From G963677485 sp942492855 (GTDB lineage Bacteria; Armatimonadota; HRBIN16): a DNA stretch of 64,000 bases. Below, one piece after another: positions 17,794 to 26,211 of the stretch. The stretch is from contig OW818647.1 in the NCBI GenBank assembly GCA_942492855.1, positions 868,001-932,000 on the forward strand. The letters run 5' to 3'. Position 1 is the first letter of the stretch. Every line of letters starts with the position of its first letter. The position numbers and the translations under genes were made by a program. Under the pieces are notes generated by a model, which had not been told where the DNA came from, did no database searches, and saw nothing but the letters and a program-made list of their open reading frames with translations.

Positions 17794-19395
17794 ATGATGC
17801 GTTCTGCTATTCGTTTCGCCTACACTCTCCTCGTGTGGGCTGCAGCGGCTTCGGCGCTATCTGCTGCACCGAAAATCGATGTCGTTATCGCAGGGGTGCC
17901 TGCCACGGTAAATTACGGTGACATCCTAAGTGGCGCGGTGACCATCACCTTGTCCGGCTTCGAAAAACCAGTGGACCTGTATGTCCACGCAGAGGCCGCA
18001 GCACGAGAGCAGGGCCTGACGTTAACCAGACGCGGGAACGGCATTCACAAGGTGCCCCTATCCCAAAGCCTGCCCTTGTGTATGAACGGCGATGCGGCCA
18101 CGGGTCAAGTGAAGCTCAGTGTGAGTGTGCATGTCGATCGTAACAGCGAAGCCCAGGCGTTCGGTCATGCAGAGACATCATTCATGATCAAAGAACCGCC
18201 AGCCAAGTACATCGACTTCGTCGACGCCTATTGTTTTGTCAGCAGTGGCATCAAACCCGGCAAGTCTACACTCGACTTGAGGTACAAGCTACACAACAAT
18301 GGTACCCCTGCTTCAGTGGTCCTCACTGAGTCAGTGAGGGTGAACGGTCCAGACGCTCAATCTCTTCCCGCTATGCGGCGGATGGTAGCCAAATTCAAAG
18401 GTCACACCGAGGTGACTGCGGGTATCCGAAGCGTGGTGCTGAAAAAGCCAGGTCGGTATGACTGGACTATCACCATCACAGCACCTGGTTACCCCACAGC
18501 AGTTAAAAGGATCATTTCGTATGTCACGGATGACTCCACTACAGTCACGCCCTCGGTGAGTAAGCCCAAACCCAGCCTTGCGATCACCAAGGCGACTATC
18601 AACCCACAAAACGCCCGAACGGGCCAGGCGATCTCATTCATCGCGACGTGTAAAGTGAACGCATCGGGTGAGTTTGACATACCGGTGACGATGAAATCCG
18701 CGATCGATGGGAAGGTCAGTGAAGACAACACTCAGACGATACAGCTCAGCTCCGCCTCAGGCCCAAGTGGCACAGGCAGCTTCAAGATGACATTTGATGA
18801 CGCAGGGAAATACATCTGGCGACTTAGCTTCAAGGCGCCGGGATATCCCGAGGTCACGCAAAACATCCCCTTCACGGTCACCAAATCGGTGAACCACGAG
18901 GTGCGTCCAGGTGCGCAGTGGTGGGTTTGTGATAAGCCCATCATCACCACGCAGGATCAGTATGGAAACAACAAGGAGACACCGGCTCCCGCGGGTATGC
19001 AGGTCAATCTTGACGGCAACATGGTGACCTTCGACTTCATGTCCAACGGGAAACACGTCGTCAGCGTGATCAGGTTCACCCCGCCAGACCTGCGTATTCA
19101 GGAGGGCTGGGAGCAGGAACTCGCCATCGAATGCCAGGAGTTGAACCCAAGCCTCGCGTCCTTCAATGCCAGATGGTACCAAAACGACATCAGTTCAACA
19201 CTCGGTGACCCTGAAGCGACCACCGTGACGACATTCAAGAAGCCAGATGGAACCAGCCCCCTCACATGCCGGTCTGTGGTGGTGGCCAAACCATCCACCA
19301 CAGCAAAACCCAGTTTCCAGTTGGTGGTGGGGCATGCAGAGGATTCAAAGCGAGCGGTCAGTATTTTCTGGAACTACAAGAAGGAGCCGAAGTAA
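17794..19395 (+). CDS. Secreted multidomain Ig-like protein of unknown function
   Basis: The protein has 533 residues and a signal peptide (RFAYTLLVWAAAASALSAAP). It seems to hold four beta-sandwich domains. Repeated phrases such as LKKPGRYDWTITITAPGYP and FDDAGKYIWRLSFKAPGYP mark the ends of successive Ig-like repeats. The C-terminal domain carries PGAQWWVCDKPIITTQDQYG and IRFTPPDLRI, both shared with the frameshifted paralogue just upstream, so it defines a small family. ATG 17794 follows GAGGAAAACACATT, while an in-frame ATG at 17692 has no leader features. I do not recognise a function. A surface or periplasmic role is likely, given the signal peptide and the lack of a membrane anchor. 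Confidence 0.75.
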   Translation: MMRSAIRFAYTLLVWAAAASALSAAPKIDVVIAGVPATVNYGDILSGAVTITLSGFEKPVDLYVHAEAAAREQGLTLTRRGNGIHKVPLSQSLPLCMNGDAATGQVKLSVSVHVDRNSEAQAFGHAETSFMIKEPPAKYIDFVDAYCFVSSGIKPGKSTLDLRYKLHNNGTPASVVLTESVRVNGPDAQSLPAMRRMVAKFKGHTEVTAGIRSVVLKKPGRYDWTITITAPGYPTAVKRIISYVTDDSTTVTPSVSKPKPSLAITKATINPQNARTGQAISFIATCKVNASGEFDIPVTMKSAIDGKVSEDNTQTIQLSSASGPSGTGSFKMTFDDAGKYIWRLSFKAPGYPEVTQNIPFTVTKSVNHEVRPGAQWWVCDKPIITTQDQYGNNKETPAPAGMQVNLDGNMVTFDFMSNGKHVVSVIRFTPPDLRIQEGWEQELAIECQELNPSLASFNARWYQNDISSTLGDPEATTVTTFKKPDGTSPLTCRSVVVAKPSTTAKPSFQLVVGHAEDSKRAVSIFWNYKKEPK

Positions 19396-19716
19396 CGGAT
19401 TCAGTGCAGTGCCAGTGCTGCCACCCTGGGCGGGGTGGTTCCACCGCCAGAAGGGCGATTCGCGAATCACCCTTATAACCCTCATCGAGAAGGGCAGCCA
19501 CAGGGGGCTGCCCCACGGAACCTCCGCGGTGTGGTTCCGCTGTTGGCGAGAGTTATGTGGGTTATTATCCGGTATTTCCCGAACACTCACAAAATCTGCT
19601 GAGCTTTGGTGGTGTTACAGGCCGATTCTCACCCCATATGAACTCCAGCCGAAACATATCTGCGATACAATATCGCTTAGAGAACCCCAAATTCCCAACA
19701 CTCCGAGGATAATACC
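19396..19716. other. Intergenic stretch with palindromic repeats
   Basis: It contains a CCACCCTGGGCGGGGTGG-type hairpin near 19421, a degenerate GGGCGATTCGCGAATCACCC at 19454-19473, and a GGGCAGCCACAGGGGGCTGCCCC module near 19490. The last 60 bases before the next gene are AT-richer and include TACAAT as a possible -10 box near 19667. No gene is supported. Confidence 0.6.
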
Positions 19717-21207
19717 ATGCTTAATGCCCCTGATGTAAAGCTTGCGATAGTCGGCGTCAGCCGTGACTGTTTCCCCATCGACCTCACCAGAACCCGGCTT
19801 GGCAAGTTGGCCGAGGCCTGCAAGAAGATCGGCCTGGAAATATACGTGGCCGAGACAGTCATCGAAAATGAGGTCGATGCGAACGCCGCGCTGGACGAGG
19901 TGCTCTCTAACGGCGCCAACGCCGCGGTGGTCTACCTAGGCAACTTCGGCCCTGAAGGCCCGCTCAGCATCTTCGCGGAGCAGTTCCCCGGCCCGGTCAT
20001 GGCGTGCGCTGCCGCTGAGGAAACCGGCGACAACTTGATCCAAGGCCGCGGCGATGCGTATTGCGGCATGTTGAACGCCAGCTACAACTTCGGCCTGCGG
20101 CAGGTGAATGTGTACATCCCCCAGATGCCGGTCGGCTTGGTGGATGAACTGGCGGAGAAGATCGCCCATTTCGAGACGGTCGCCCGCATTGTGATCGGTG
20201 TATGGAACCTGAAGATATTTGGTTTCGGTCCACGCCCACATGACTTCTTCGCCTGCAACGCACCCATCAAGCCGTTCTACGACATGGGTGTGGAGGTGAT
20301 GGAAAACAGCGAACTCGACATGTTTGAGCTGTTCAACAAAACCTCGGGCGATGACCCTGAAGTGAAAGCCGTTCTGGCCGATATGACGAAGGAACTGAAC
20401 ACTTGCTGCGGGAACAACCATCCTGGGATTCTTCCTAAGCTGGCCCGCTTCGAGGTGGCCCTGCTTCGCTTCGCGGAAAAGAACATCGGCAGCCGTGACT
20501 TCGCCGTTTTCGCCAACAAATGCTGGCCTGCGTTTGAAACAAGTTTCGGGTTCGTGCCATGCTTTGTCAACAGCCGTCTGAGCAGCCGCGGCATCCCGGT
20601 GGCGTGCGAAGTGGACCTGTATGGCGCACTCAGCGAGTATATGTGCTATCTGGCAAGCTGCCAGCCGGCCACCCTGCTGGATATCAACAACACCGTGCCC
20701 CGCGACATGCTCAAAAGCGCAGACCTGAAGGGGGCGTCGATAGATGACCTCTTCATGGGCTTCCACTGCGGGAACACCCCCAGTAGCTGTATGAAGAACT
20801 GCAGCATGAAGCATCAGTTGATCATGAACCGCTTGCTGGAAGACCCCAGCAAAGAGCCTGATATCACCCGAGGCACCCTGGAAGGCCAACTGAAGCCCGG
20901 CGATACCACATTCTTCCGTCTGCAGGGCAACGCAGCCGGCAAGCTGGTGAGCTATGTTTGCGAGGGCAGCATTCTAGACATCGACCCGCGCAGCTTCGGC
21001 TGTATCGGCGTGTTCGCCATTCCCAACTTCGGCCGCTTCTACCGCCATGTGCTGATTGGCAAGCAGTTCCCGCACCATGGCGCCGTGGCCTTCAGCAAGG
21101 TCGGCAGAGCGTTGTATGATGCATCGCTGATGCTGGGCGTGGAGGACATGAACGTGCCGCTGCCATCCAGCATGTGGTATCCCACCGAGAACCCGTTCGA
21201 GCTGTAG
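19717..21207 (+). CDS. L-fucose/L-arabinose isomerase family protein
   Basis: The protein has 496 residues, is cytoplasmic, and resembles the FucI/AraA fold. It has an N-terminal alpha/beta domain (VKLAIVGVSRDCFPIDLTR), a middle domain with YNFGLRQVNVYIPQMPVG and a C-terminal beta-rich domain. Acidic and His positions that would bind the catalytic metal are present (EVDLYGALSEYM, GFHCGNTP). It could interconvert an aldose such as fucose or arabinose with its ketose, but members of this broad family of unknown specificity are common in sugar-degrading bacteria. The start at ATG 19717 follows CCGAGGATAATACC, a good ribosome site. Together with L-rhamnose isomerase at 29737 it points to use of deoxysugars or pentoses. 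Confidence 0.78.
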   Translation: MLNAPDVKLAIVGVSRDCFPIDLTRTRLGKLAEACKKIGLEIYVAETVIENEVDANAALDEVLSNGANAAVVYLGNFGPEGPLSIFAEQFPGPVMACAAAEETGDNLIQGRGDAYCGMLNASYNFGLRQVNVYIPQMPVGLVDELAEKIAHFETVARIVIGVWNLKIFGFGPRPHDFFACNAPIKPFYDMGVEVMENSELDMFELFNKTSGDDPEVKAVLADMTKELNTCCGNNHPGILPKLARFEVALLRFAEKNIGSRDFAVFANKCWPAFETSFGFVPCFVNSRLSSRGIPVACEVDLYGALSEYMCYLASCQPATLLDINNTVPRDMLKSADLKGASIDDLFMGFHCGNTPSSCMKNCSMKHQLIMNRLLEDPSKEPDITRGTLEGQLKPGDTTFFRLQGNAAGKLVSYVCEGSILDIDPRSFGCIGVFAIPNFGRFYRHVLIGKQFPHHGAVAFSKVGRALYDASLMLGVEDMNVPLPSSMWYPTENPFEL

Positions 21208-21225
21208 AGCGGATGTTCCCATCCC

Positions 21226-21262
21226 GACCGGTCCGGTTTTCGCTTTCCGGGCCGGTCTTTCC
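21226..21262 (+). terminator. Terminator-like hairpin after the isomerase gene
   Basis: GACCGGTCCGG (21226-21236) pairs with CCGGGCCGGTC (21247-21257), followed by TTTCCC. It lies 18 bases after the stop at 21207. The short U-tract is the weak point. Confidence 0.6.
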
Positions 21263-21293
21263 CGGCTAGCCATGCGGAATCCGGAGGATCGAC

Positions 21294-21378
21294 TGAACCA
21301 CGGATTACACGGATTACACGGATGGGTTCGGATGGAGAGGAGAGGGAGAGGCCAATCGGGAGATTGGCGTTCCCAGGG
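21294..21378. repeat. Dispersed intergenic repeat (ACGGATTACACGGAT / GCCAATCGGGAGATTGGC type)
   Basis: It consists of a CCACGGATTACACGGAT module, a GGTTCGGATGGAGAGG module and the palindrome GCCAATCGGGAGATTGGC, followed by GTTCCCAGG. The same sequence of modules recurs at 60388-60463 and, in opposite orientation and tandem, at 48110-48523. Confidence 0.75.
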
Positions 21379-21452
21379 GAAATACCGTATGGGCACGGCG
21401 CGCCGTGCCCATACACAATACCTGGCAAACGGGCAGCCACAGGGGGCTGCCC

Positions 21453-23741
21453 CTACTTAGCGGGTTGGATCGTGAACCGGTCGATTCGGATGGCTTTGAT
21501 GTTCGGGTTCACTATCGGTGCCACAAACAGGTACATACCGGGCGTGAGGTCGATCCCCTTATACATCATCTGCTGATAGCCGGGTTTGAGGTCTGCCATA
21601 GTTAGCACGCTGGAAGTCGTCCTCTCGGTGATCTTGTTACGTATGCCAAACTGCAGCACGCCATCGGTCGGCTGACCGGTTTTCCCTTCGACGGGTATCA
21701 CCTTCACCTCCAGGCTGACATCCACTTTCGGCCACTTCACCTCACCCTCGTAGATGTGGTGCTGCACGGCCCACTCGGTATGGCTGCACGGCATCTCAGC
21801 GGCGTGGCCGTTGCTAGCCTCCAGGTCCTTCACTACCGTGACCCAGTTGCCCTCTTCCGGCAGGTAGAAATCTCCTTCCTGAATGTCCAGCCAGTCCACA
21901 CCCTGAACCCCACTTACACCCATCGCAGAATCCGCTTTGGGATAGGTGGGACGCTGTGCGATTTTCGCCTTAAGCTGTGCCCGGTAGCCCTCATCCCACT
22001 TCACGCCTTCTCTGGGCCAGTTGTTACCGGTCTGATTGCTGAAGTCCACGAAGTGGTCCACTATGGTCTCCCAGTTGACGCCAGGCACTTCCTTTCGTTC
22101 CGATGCGAAGACACGCTTCGTGCTGATCAGCACAGGATCGAGGGAAAGCCGCTGTATCTGCACGCGCTTCAGAAGAGTGGGGTTATTCTTCACGGCCGTT
22201 TCGGCTTGATCATACAGCTTCTTGATTTTCGACAGCTCCTCATAACTAAAGTAGTCCGCATTGCCGATGTAGCACGAAAGCCGCACACCAGAGCGTTTGC
22301 GGGCCGCTTCCATCGCCAGCACTGCTTCGAGCAGAGGTTTGCCCGCTGGCCCATAATAACCGTCCATGAACTCCTTCATGATGGGCAGTTCAGGCTGATA
22401 GGGGTTCCACATCAGCTTGGACAGCAGGTATATCTTCAATGGGTACATGGTGGAATCTACGTTGAAGCTGTCGCCCTGTTCAAACATGCCGATCACGTTG
22501 TTTTCCACAAAACTGCGCAGGTCAGGTCCCAGAATACTGAAGTTCGGGTGTGGTATCAAGTAACTGGCGAAGTCGACCACGTAGTTCCACACGTACAGCC
22601 GCTTGGTAATCTTCTTCCAGTCGGTCAAATCTTTGTAGAACGCCTCGTTCTCTTTGGCTGTGATGGGCTTACCGAAGTCATTCTCGATGCTGCACAGACG
22701 CACAATCACGTTGTTCCGCGGTTTGATGTTGGCAGGTGCATGGCGGGTATATTGGTATGCCAGCGTCTCCACCAGGAAGTCCGGGTACTGCTTCTCAATC
22801 TCCGCGGCCACGTCGTTGACGAAGCTAATCAGCGCACCCGATTCGGAGCCGGTCTGCTTTACCAGCTCCTGGCACTTGTCACACTGGCAGGGGCTCATGT
22901 TGTCATTCTGTGAGATAGAGATCATGCCAGCATCGGGGTTTTTGCGGATCGTCTCCAATGCGGCATTGGTCAGCTCCCGCTTCATCTCCTCGTTGGTCAA
23001 ACACAGTTGTGTATAACCGCCGTCACGCTTCCCGTTGATCAGCGAATACCACTCGGGGTGCTGGGGGTAGTATTTGGCCACCGGCAGCAGGTGCTCAAAA
23101 GTGTGCACAAATCCCAGCAGGTCATAATGCCCGCCCATTTCGGACGGGATCTGTTGGTGGTGCCCATTCATGCGCATATGCACAGGGAAAAGCGCATCTT
23201 TCTGCATCACGTTGTGGAAGTAGGCCTCACGATACATCAGCTTGGGGGTATATACCACATTCATGGATGGGATCGTGATGGTCTTCGCCTTGGGGATACG
23301 CTGCGCATCCGGTGCGAACCAGCGCACACCCAGTTTCGTCTCCAGCAGCTCCTGAACCGCGTAGATACTGCCCCTGGGCCGATCGCCCGACAGTATCAGA
23401 TCGCGGCCAGTCGTGCGGATCAAGATGCCATCGCGGCGGAGCTGCTCCCAGTTGAAGCCCTTCATGAGGCGCTTGACCACGGCAGTCTGACCCACGAGAA
23501 TCCGCGTGCCCGTGGAAGGCGCGGAGTCGGTGATCTTCAGTCTGGCCCCGCTGATCTGCTGGATCGTGTCCGCAAGCTGCTTCGCGGCGAAACGCTCCGG
23601 CGCGGTGGCGTCCGCTCCCAGCACGATGGTGGCGGTCGGTTTACCCGACTTCACCAGGGCCAACGGGGTGGCGGCCTTGGCCGGCAGGCTGGCCAACACC
23701 AGCAGTGGCAGTATCAGCGGGATCAGCAAACAGGGGTTCAT
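21453..23741 (-). CDS. DUF4838 secreted protein (glycosidase-like), copy 3 of tandem triplet
   Basis: The protein has 762 residues and a signal peptide (LLIPLILPLLVLASLPAKA). An N-terminal alpha-glucuronidase-like/GH20b-type domain (ATAPERFAAKQLADTIQQISGA; GDRPRGSIYAVQELLETKLGVRWFAPD) precedes the DUF4838 TIM-barrel region (SISQNDNMSPCQCDKCQ; YVWNYVVDFASYLIPHPNF; MFEQGDSFNVDSTM). A C-terminal beta domain ends IKAIRIDRFTIQPAK. DUF4838 proteins are found in polysaccharide-degradation loci and are probably glycosidases acting on uronic-acid or related glycans, but I know of no settled substrate. ATG 23741 follows AAGGAGATATCTTC. It is the last of three adjacent paralogues in the same direction, 78 bases after the second. 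Confidence 0.85.
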   Translation of the reverse strand: MNPCLLIPLILPLLVLASLPAKAATPLALVKSGKPTATIVLGADATAPERFAAKQLADTIQQISGARLKITDSAPSTGTRILVGQTAVVKRLMKGFNWEQLRRDGILIRTTGRDLILSGDRPRGSIYAVQELLETKLGVRWFAPDAQRIPKAKTITIPSMNVVYTPKLMYREAYFHNVMQKDALFPVHMRMNGHHQQIPSEMGGHYDLLGFVHTFEHLLPVAKYYPQHPEWYSLINGKRDGGYTQLCLTNEEMKRELTNAALETIRKNPDAGMISISQNDNMSPCQCDKCQELVKQTGSESGALISFVNDVAAEIEKQYPDFLVETLAYQYTRHAPANIKPRNNVIVRLCSIENDFGKPITAKENEAFYKDLTDWKKITKRLYVWNYVVDFASYLIPHPNFSILGPDLRSFVENNVIGMFEQGDSFNVDSTMYPLKIYLLSKLMWNPYQPELPIMKEFMDGYYGPAGKPLLEAVLAMEAARKRSGVRLSCYIGNADYFSYEELSKIKKLYDQAETAVKNNPTLLKRVQIQRLSLDPVLISTKRVFASERKEVPGVNWETIVDHFVDFSNQTGNNWPREGVKWDEGYRAQLKAKIAQRPTYPKADSAMGVSGVQGVDWLDIQEGDFYLPEEGNWVTVVKDLEASNGHAAEMPCSHTEWAVQHHIYEGEVKWPKVDVSLEVKVIPVEGKTGQPTDGVLQFGIRNKITERTTSSVLTMADLKPGYQQMMYKGIDLTPGMYLFVAPIVNPNIKAIRIDRFTIQPAK

Positions 23742-23773
23742 GAAGATATCTCCTTGATTCACAAGTAAACCTA

Positions 23774-23803
23774 GACGGATCAGCCCGATCGGGCCGATCC
23801 GTC
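23774..23803. repeat. Perfect-type palindromic hairpin between DUF4838 genes
   Basis: GACGGATCAGCCCG pairs with CGGGCCGATCCGTC around a short centre (one mismatch). It sits in the 78-base gap between the second and third DUF4838 genes. No U-tract follows on the minus strand, so it is more likely a REP-like or processing hairpin than a terminator. Confidence 0.6.
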
Positions 23804-23819
23804 TTGATTACTGACTGAT

Positions 23820-26114
23820 CTATTTCGAAGGCTGCGCTGCGAAGCGGTCAACGCGCACCGCTTTGATGCCGGGGTTGACCACAGGGGCGGCGTACATATA
23901 CATCCCCACCTTCGGCGCGATGCCCTTCAGCACCACATTCTGGTAGCCCGGCTTGATGTCGGCCACTGTCACGATCTTTTCGACAGTCTCCTTGGTGATG
24001 GTGTTGTATACGCCAAAGCTCAACACGCCGTCCTGAGGGTTCAGTTTTGCCCCTTCGACCGGGATCACCATGAACTCCAGGCTGATATCGGCATGAGGCC
24101 AGCGCAGGTCTGACTCTTTGCCGAAATACTGAATAGCCCACTGGTTGTGTGTGTTCGGCATCTCCAACGCACAGCCATCGCTGGCGCCTTCGTCGGACAC
24201 GACGCTCACCCACTTGCCCTCTTCCACAAGGTTGACCACATCCTCCTGGATATCCATCCAGTCTTTACCCTCAACGCCGGTGACGCCCATGGCACGGGCC
24301 GGCTTCTTGATCGTCGGCAGCTTCTTCGTGCGGGATTTTAACAGTGCGCGATATCCTTCGTCCCACATCCGGCCCTCATGAATCCAGTTGTTCCCCGTGG
24401 TATTGCTGAGATCGACGAAACGGTCAACCAGCTTCGGCCAGTCTATCCCTGGCAGCTCCTGCTTGTCCCGAGCGAATGAGCGCATGGTCAACAAACACAG
24501 ATGGTCAAACGCCAGCCTCTGTACCTGCACACGCTCAAGCATGACTGCATCATTGGCGACGGCAGCCTCGGCTTGATCATAGTAGCCCTTCAAGGCGACC
24601 AAGTCCTTCATGGTATAGATGTCACTTGGTGCGGGCATGAAGCAAGTGAGCCGTTTCTCGGGTGACCGTTGGACAATGGCCTCAAAGCTCTTCAGTGCCT
24701 TCAGCAGAGGCTTACCAGCCGAACCGTAGTAGGCCTCCATAAATTCCTGAATAATCGGCTGCTCCGGCTGATTGGGGTTCCACATCAGCTTGGCCATCAG
24801 ATAGGTCTTCAGGGGCTGCATGGAGGCGGCTACGTTGAAACTGTCGCCCTGCTCGAACATACCCACGACGTTGTTCTCCGTATAGGTACGGAGGTCGGCT
24901 CCCAGGTTGGTGATGTTGGGGTGTGGTATGAGGTAGTTCGAGAAGTTGACCACATAATTCCACACATACAGCCGTTTGGATATCTTGCGCCAGTCCGTCA
25001 GGTCCTTGTAGAAGTCGGCGTTTTGAGCGGCCGTGATGGGTCGGCCAAAGTCGTTCTCGATGCTGCACAGACGAACAATCACGTTGTCATGCGGCTTGAT
25101 GTTGGTGGGGGCTTTACGGGTGTACTGGTAGGCCAGCGTCTCCACGAGGAAGTCAGGATACTGCTTCTCAATCTCAGCGGCGACGTCATTGACAAAGCTA
25201 ACTAGTGCTCCCGATTCGCTGCCAGTCTGCTTGACCAGCCGGGTGCAGTTGTCGCACTGGCAGGGGTTGAAGCTGTCGTTCTGAGAGATAGAGATGATAC
25301 CGGCTTCCGGCTGCTGTTGTATCCAGCCCAACGCATTCTTGATCAACTCTCGCTTCATATCCGGGTTGGTCAGGCACAACTGCGAATCTACGTTCACCCG
25401 CTTGCCCTTGTTGAGTGCATACCACTCCGGGTGGGCTGCAAAGTATTTCTCCGTGGGAAGCAGACGGTAAAATGTGTGTACGAAGCCCAGCAGCGTATAG
25501 TGGCCGCCCATCTCAGGTTCGATCTGCTGATGCTGCCCGTTCATCCGCATATGCACTGGGAACAGTCCATCTTTGCCCTGCACACTTCGGTAATAGGCCT
25601 CACGATACATCAGCTTGGGGGTGTAACAGACATTCATATCAGGCAGCGAGATGGTGCTTTTTGGGGGGATACGTGTGGTGTCTTCGGCGAACCAGCGCAC
25701 ACCCATTTTTGTCTCCAAGAGCTCCTGCACCGCGTAGATGCTGCCGCGCGGACGGTCACCTGCCAGCACGAGGTCTTTCCCCACCGTACGGATGAGGATG
25801 CCATCGCGGCGGAGCAGCTCCCAGTCGAACCCCTTCACCAACCGCTTGACGGAAGCCGTCTGGCCTACATATATCTTGGCACCTGTCACAGATGCCGTGT
25901 CAGTCACGGTCAGGCGCGCTCCGCTGATCTGCTCGATGGTGTCCGCAAGCTGTTTCGCGGCGAAACGCTCCGGCGCGGTGGCATCGGCTCCCAGCACGAT
26001 GGTGGCCATGGGCTTCCCAGCCTTGGTGATGGTCATCGGTTGGGCTGCTCTGGCAGACACACTGGCAATCACCAGAAGTGGAAGTATCAGCGGTATTAGT
26101 AAAACGGCGTTCAT
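23820..26114 (-). CDS. DUF4838 secreted protein (glycosidase-like), copy 2 of tandem triplet
   Basis: The protein has 764 residues and the same architecture as its neighbours: signal peptide (LLIPLILPLLVIASVSARA), alpha-glucuronidase-like N-domain (SIYAVQELLETKMGVRWFAED), DUF4838 core (SISQNDSFNPCQCDNCTRL; NYVVNFSNYLIPHPNITNLG; VGMFEQGDSFNVAASM) and C-terminal beta domain ending IKAVRVDRFAAQPSK. The pairs of cysteines in CQCDNC are kept in all three copies and may bind metal or form disulfides. GAGGAG precedes ATG 26114. It is closest in sequence to the copy at 21453, which suggests the most recent duplication was between these two (visual judgement). Confidence 0.85.
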   Translation of the reverse strand: MNAVLLIPLILPLLVIASVSARAAQPMTITKAGKPMATIVLGADATAPERFAAKQLADTIEQISGARLTVTDTASVTGAKIYVGQTASVKRLVKGFDWELLRRDGILIRTVGKDLVLAGDRPRGSIYAVQELLETKMGVRWFAEDTTRIPPKSTISLPDMNVCYTPKLMYREAYYRSVQGKDGLFPVHMRMNGQHQQIEPEMGGHYTLLGFVHTFYRLLPTEKYFAAHPEWYALNKGKRVNVDSQLCLTNPDMKRELIKNALGWIQQQPEAGIISISQNDSFNPCQCDNCTRLVKQTGSESGALVSFVNDVAAEIEKQYPDFLVETLAYQYTRKAPTNIKPHDNVIVRLCSIENDFGRPITAAQNADFYKDLTDWRKISKRLYVWNYVVNFSNYLIPHPNITNLGADLRTYTENNVVGMFEQGDSFNVAASMQPLKTYLMAKLMWNPNQPEQPIIQEFMEAYYGSAGKPLLKALKSFEAIVQRSPEKRLTCFMPAPSDIYTMKDLVALKGYYDQAEAAVANDAVMLERVQVQRLAFDHLCLLTMRSFARDKQELPGIDWPKLVDRFVDLSNTTGNNWIHEGRMWDEGYRALLKSRTKKLPTIKKPARAMGVTGVEGKDWMDIQEDVVNLVEEGKWVSVVSDEGASDGCALEMPNTHNQWAIQYFGKESDLRWPHADISLEFMVIPVEGAKLNPQDGVLSFGVYNTITKETVEKIVTVADIKPGYQNVVLKGIAPKVGMYMYAAPVVNPGIKAVRVDRFAAQPSK

Positions 26115-26211
26115 ACTAGATTACTCCTCAGATATAAGCATTGGTAGAAGACGGATGGGACGAATCCGGCATATATACCCGATGCGCCCTGTCCGCCCAT
26201 TTCTGTTTTAG

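Noticed and set aside
19936..20889. A 317-codon minus-strand frame inside the fucose-isomerase-like gene
   Set aside because: It is a shadow of the plus-strand gene, which has a good start signal, family motifs and a terminator.
21756..25205. Long open frames on the plus strand (up to 385 codons) opposite the DUF4838 genes
   Set aside because: They are antisense to well-supported genes, have no ribosome sites or recognisable domains, and their composition follows the codon bias of the minus-strand genes.
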